Shown one piece after another: positions 60,929 to 64,000 of a stretch of 64,000 nt of DNA. Below the pieces are notes generated by a model. It did no database searches. It had not been told where the DNA came from and was given only the letters and a program-made list of their open reading frames with translations. The DNA lies in contig NZ_JANZYP010000009.1 of assembly GCF_025506355.1 (NCBI RefSeq), positions 1 to 64,000 on the forward strand, in the 5' to 3' direction. A program made the translations under genes and the position numbers. This stretch comes from Sphaerisporangium corydalis (GTDB lineage Bacteria; Actinomycetota; Actinomycetes; Streptosporangiales; Streptosporangiaceae). Each line of letters begins with the position of its first letter. Position 1 is the first letter of the stretch.

Positions 60929-62313
60929 GGGCGTGCCCTCCTGAGCAACGGAACGGCGACGACGAGCGCGACGGCCAGCCCGGCGGCCATCGCCTTCACG
61001 GCCAGCTCCGGGCCGCCCGCCGCCCACAGCACGCCGAAGGCCCACGAGGCGGCCATCGCGCCGAGCGCCTGGCCGGTCTGGACGACCGCGAGGCCGGTGG
61101 CGCGGCGTTCCTCCGGCAGCAGCGGGCCGGCGAGCGCGCTGACCACGCCGTCGGTGGCCGCGTACGACAGGCCGCGCAGGGCGAGCGCCGAGACCAGGAC
61201 GACCGGGGCGGGCGGGAGCAGCAGCAGCCCGTAGCAGACCAGCAGTGCCACGTACCCGCCGATCACGACCGTCGAGCGGCCGACCCGGTCGGCCAGCCGC
61301 CCGAAGGGCATCGCGGCGATCAGGTAGGCGGCCGAGACCCCGACGGGCAGCAGCGGCAGCCAGCTCGCGTCGATCTCCAGCCTGCGCTGGAGCATGAGGT
61401 AGAGGAAGGAGTCGCTGATCGTCGCCAGCGACAGCGGCAGCATCGCGACCAGCACGCGGCGGTACGGCCGCCGGGCGAGCAGGTCCAGCGCCCCGCGCAG
61501 CGTCACCTTCGGCCGCGCACCGGCCTCCCGGTCACGCCCGTCCGTTCCCGCCCCGGCGCTCTTCCCCGAACCGGCCCGTACGGCCCCGCCGACCACGCCG
61601 GCCGGGCCGGGCACACCGGTCGCGTGGCCGGGTTCGCGGACGAACAGCACCAGGACCAGCACGCCGACCACGGCGACGCACGCGCTCACCACGAACACCG
61701 CGTCGTAGGCGCTGCCCACCACGGCGACCACGCCGAAGGCGGCCAGCGGCCCCATGAGGGCGCCCGCGGTGTCCATCGCGCGGTGCAGCCCGAAGGCGCG
61801 TCCCTGCGCCTCGGGCGGGGCGCTCAGCGAGATCATCGCGTCGCGCGGCGCCGTGCGCAGGCCCTTGCCCGCGCGGTCGGCGCCGATCACCAGCCCGATC
61901 AGCGGCACCGACCGGCCGGCGGCGAGGTAGCCGAGCTTGCAGACGGCAGAGATGGCGTACCCGGCGCCCGCCACGAGCTTGCGGCTGCGGAAACGGTCGG
62001 CGACGTGCCCGCCGACGAGCCGCAGCACGGCGGTGGCCCCGGTGTAGACCCCGTCCAGGAGGCCGAACTGCATGGGGCTGAGCGCGAGCTGGTAGATGAG
62101 GTACAGCGGCAGGATCGCCGTCACCATCTCCGAGGAGATGTCGGTGAACAGGCTGACCGTGCCGAGCGCGATGACGTTGCCGGTGAGGACGCGTCCGGCG
62201 CCGCCCGCGCGCCCGCCGGACGGCGGTCGACCTCCCGGAGGCGTCTCACCGTCCTCGGCTCCGGGCGCCGGCGTCTTGCCGGAGTCGGCCCCGCGGGTCT
62301 CCGACAGGTACAT
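60925..62313 (-). CDS. MFS transporter
   Basis: A 462-residue 12-helix MFS protein with a hydrophilic Pro/Gly-rich N-terminal 45 residues. It has LFTDISSEMVTAILPLYL, GGHVADRFRSRKLVAGAG (motif A), DRAGKGLRTAPRDAMIS and LADRVGRSTVVIGG (second motif A). The DRAGKG-RTAPRDA segment marks a subgroup of uncharacterised MFS permeases. Its place between rmlD and a glycosyltransferase gene suggests a link to glycan export, but the substrate is unknown. The start overlaps the rmlD stop by one base (TGATG). Confidence 0.87.
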   Translation of the reverse strand: MYLSETRGADSGKTPAPGAEDGETPPGGRPPSGGRAGGAGRVLTGNVIALGTVSLFTDISSEMVTAILPLYLIYQLALSPMQFGLLDGVYTGATAVLRLVGGHVADRFRSRKLVAGAGYAISAVCKLGYLAAGRSVPLIGLVIGADRAGKGLRTAPRDAMISLSAPPEAQGRAFGLHRAMDTAGALMGPLAAFGVVAVVGSAYDAVFVVSACVAVVGVLVLVLFVREPGHATGVPGPAGVVGGAVRAGSGKSAGAGTDGRDREAGARPKVTLRGALDLLARRPYRRVLVAMLPLSLATISDSFLYLMLQRRLEIDASWLPLLPVGVSAAYLIAAMPFGRLADRVGRSTVVIGGYVALLVCYGLLLLPPAPVVLVSALALRGLSYAATDGVVSALAGPLLPEERRATGLAVVQTGQALGAMAASWAFGVLWAAGGPELAVKAMAAGLAVALVVAVPLLRRARP

Positions 62314-63185
62314 CAGGCCGGGCCCCCGACCATGGAGGGCCAGGCCGCGTGCAGCGCGTCGCGCCAGTGGCGGATCGGCGCCAGCCCGGCGGCGGCCCAG
62401 CGGTCGTGCCCGAGCACGCTGTAGGCGGGCCGGACGGCCGGGGCGGCGAAGGCGGCGGCGGTGGTGGGCCTGACCCGGCCGGGGTCGGCGCCGAGCAGCG
62501 TGAAGACCTCGCGGGCCAGTTCGTACCACGTCGCCTGGCCCGAGCTGGTGCCGTGGTAGACCCCCGGCGGGGCGCCGGCGCGGGCCAGCCGGACGAGCTG
62601 CCCGGCGAGGTCGGCGGACCAGGTGGGCTGGCCGAGCTGGTCGTCCACCACCTCGACCGTGTCCCGCCGTCCCTCCAGGGAGATCATCTTGCGCACGAAG
62701 TTCGTCCCGGCCGACCCGTACAGCCAGGCCGTCCTCACGACGTACCCGGTCTCGGGCAACGCGTCGAGCACGGCACGCTCGCCGGCGAGCTTGCCCCGGC
62801 CGTAGGCGTTGGCCGGGCTGGTCGGCGCGTCCTCGGCGTACGGGGTGGTGGCGGTGCCGTCGAAGACGTAGTCGGTGGACAGGTGGATCAGGCGGGCGCC
62901 GGCCTCCGCGCAGGCCAGGGCGAGCGCGCGCACGCCGTCGCCGTTGACCGCGAGCGCGACGGCCTCGCGGGCCTCGGCGTCGTCCACGGCCGTCCAGGCG
63001 GCGCAGTTGATCACGACGTCGGGCTTCTCCCACTGGATCACGTCGCGCACGCACTCCGACTGCCGCAGGTCCAGGTGGTCGCGGTCGTAGGCCAGGACGT
63101 CGGGCGCGGCCGGGTCGGCGGCCAGCACGGCCAGCAGGTCGGTCGCGAGCATGCCGGCCGCACCGGTGACCAGCAGGCGGTTCAC
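62313..63185 (-). CDS. rmlD: dTDP-4-dehydrorhamnose reductase
   Basis: A 290-residue extended SDR that makes dTDP-L-rhamnose, the last step of the Rml pathway. It has RLLVTGAAGMLATDL, STDYVFDG and the catalytic Y-x-x-x-K in AYGRGKLAGE, with VDDQLGQPTWSADLA typical of RmlD. The GTG at 63185 overlaps the rmlB stop (GTGA); the frame continues 17 residues upstream without similarity. Confidence 0.94.
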   Translation of the reverse strand: MNRLLVTGAAGMLATDLLAVLAADPAAPDVLAYDRDHLDLRQSECVRDVIQWEKPDVVINCAAWTAVDDAEAREAVALAVNGDGVRALALACAEAGARLIHLSTDYVFDGTATTPYAEDAPTSPANAYGRGKLAGERAVLDALPETGYVVRTAWLYGSAGTNFVRKMISLEGRRDTVEVVDDQLGQPTWSADLAGQLVRLARAGAPPGVYHGTSSGQATWYELAREVFTLLGADPGRVRPTTAAAFAAPAVRPAYSVLGHDRWAAAGLAPIRHWRDALHAAWPSMVGGPA

Positions 63186-64000
63186 CGGGCGTCCTTCCTG
63201 AGGTGCTTCCACCAGGAGGGGTTGTCGCGGTACCACTGGACGGTCGCGGCGATGCCCTCGTCGAACCCGGTCGCGGGGACGTATCCCATGCCGCGCAGCC
63301 GGGAGTCGTCCAGGGAGTAGCGGCGGTCGTGGCCCTTGCGGTCGGGGACGCGCTCGACGACGTTCCAGCCGACGTCCAGCTCGTCGAGGATCCGCTGGGT
63401 GAGTTCGAGGTTGGTCAGTTCCGCCGTGCCGGCGATGTTGTAGACCTCGCCTGGCTCGCCCTTCTCGGCGACGAGCTGGATGGCCCGGCAGTGGTCGTCG
63501 ACGTGGACCCAGTCACGCACGTTACCGCCGTCCCCATAAAGCGGGATTTTCATGCCTTCGAGGATGTTCGTCACGAAGAGCGGGACGACCTTCTCCGGGT
63601 ACTGGTACGGCCCGTAGTTGTTGCCGCAGCGGGTGATCGACACCGGCAGGCCGTGCGTGACGGCGTAGGCCTGGGCGATCAGGTCGCCGCCCGCCTTGGC
63701 CGCCGAGTACGGCGAGCGCGGCCTGAGCGGGGCGTCCTCGTCCCAGGAGCCCTCGTCGACCGACCCGTACACCTCGTCGGTGGACACCTGGACGATCTTC
63801 GGCACGCCCGCGTCCAGGCAGGCCTGCAGCAGGGTCTGCACCCCGAGCACGTTGGACCGCATGAACGCCGCCGGGCCGTCGATCGACCGGTCGACGTGCG
63901 ACTCGGCGGCGAAGTTGACGACCAGGTCGTGGCCGGGGACGACCCCGGCGAGCAGCCCGGCGTCGCAGACGTCGCCGTGGACCAGGTCGAACCGGCCGCC
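63182..64000 (-). CDS. rmlB: dTDP-glucose 4,6-dehydratase, 5' part beyond the window
   Basis: The visible 272 residues continue to the window edge without a start (from GGRFDLVHGDVCD through NFAAESHVDRSI). It has STDEVYGS (active-site Thr/Asp/Glu region), the catalytic Y-x-x-x-K in SPYSAAKAGGD, RCGNNYGPYQYPEKVVPLF and VRDWVHVDDHC. It converts dTDP-glucose to dTDP-4-keto-6-deoxyglucose, the common precursor for RmlC/RmlD. An ATG at 63862 is internal, not the true start. About 50-60 N-terminal residues, including the NAD-binding GxxGxxG, lie outside. Confidence 0.94.
   Translation of the reverse strand, partial: GGRFDLVHGDVCDAGLLAGVVPGHDLVVNFAAESHVDRSIDGPAAFMRSNVLGVQTLLQACLDAGVPKIVQVSTDEVYGSVDEGSWDEDAPLRPRSPYSAAKAGGDLIAQAYAVTHGLPVSITRCGNNYGPYQYPEKVVPLFVTNILEGMKIPLYGDGGNVRDWVHVDDHCRAIQLVAEKGEPGEVYNIAGTAELTNLELTQRILDELDVGWNVVERVPDRKGHDRRYSLDDSRLRGMGYVPATGFDEGIAATVQWYRDNPSWWKHLRKDAR

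Noticed and set aside
63182..63862. rmlB starting at the ATG at 63862
   Set aside because: Homologous residues continue upstream to the window edge (NFAAESHVDRSI), so this ATG is internal.

Overview
The window is very GC-rich, with strong third-position G/C bias, frequent GTG starts and dense ATGA/GTGA gene overlaps. Together with a NuoEFG-less complex I cluster, a KorAB oxidoreductase and WXG100-like proteins, this points to a filamentous actinomycete (Streptosporangiales or Streptomycetales-like). That placement is inference from gene content; there is no rRNA or other marker gene here. I see no tRNA, rRNA, CRISPR array or transposase.

Left part (1-5.9 kb): a YajQ protein; a divergent SDR/TetR pair with three operator-like repeats between the genes; a PIN/ribbon-helix-helix toxin-antitoxin pair; a secreted beta-propeller-like protein; a flavin-type (PPOX) protein; and the protease HtpX.

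Energy region (5.9-28.6 kb): nuoN, M, L, K, J and I (5866-12891) and nuoH, C, B and A (21012-23578), all on the minus strand and collinear with one ancestral operon. They are split by about 8.1 kb of unrelated genes. No nuoD, nuoE, nuoF or nuoG is present. korAB (2-oxoacid:ferredoxin oxidoreductase) follows on the plus strand behind a candidate leader peptide. The gene set suggests a membrane complex fed by reduced ferredoxin rather than NADH. The 8.1-kb insert holds two adjacent proteins that share a membrane domain (one with a C-terminal helix-hairpin-helix, one with a C-terminal Ser/Thr kinase), a WXG100-like pair, and a TetR/FAD-monooxygenase/SDR cassette.

Surface-glycan region (28.7-64 kb): a Wzx/Wzy/Wzz-type polysaccharide locus. 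It has sugar-modification genes (Gfo/Idh oxidoreductase, epimerase, two DegT aminotransferases, two left-handed beta-helix acyltransferases, RmlB/C/D), six glycosyltransferases, a flippase, an O-antigen-ligase-type polymerase, a chain-length protein and a second Wzz-like protein. Secreted DUF4082 and parallel beta-helix proteins flank it, with a 1346-residue multidomain exoprotein at its left end. A cassette at 45.6-50.9 kb (AlbA_2 protein, MarR/MFS/dienelactone hydrolase) interrupts it. rmlB runs off the right edge.

The most unusual local features are: a 32-C homopolymer inside a sugar aminotransferase, where a change of one base would truncate the protein or fuse it to the downstream AlbA_2 frame; two micro-ORFs of 10 and 15 codons chained by ATGA overlaps; an inverted repeat that can hide the AlbA_2 ribosome-binding site; several probable leaderless promoters; and the paired membrane-domain/HhH and membrane-domain/kinase genes.
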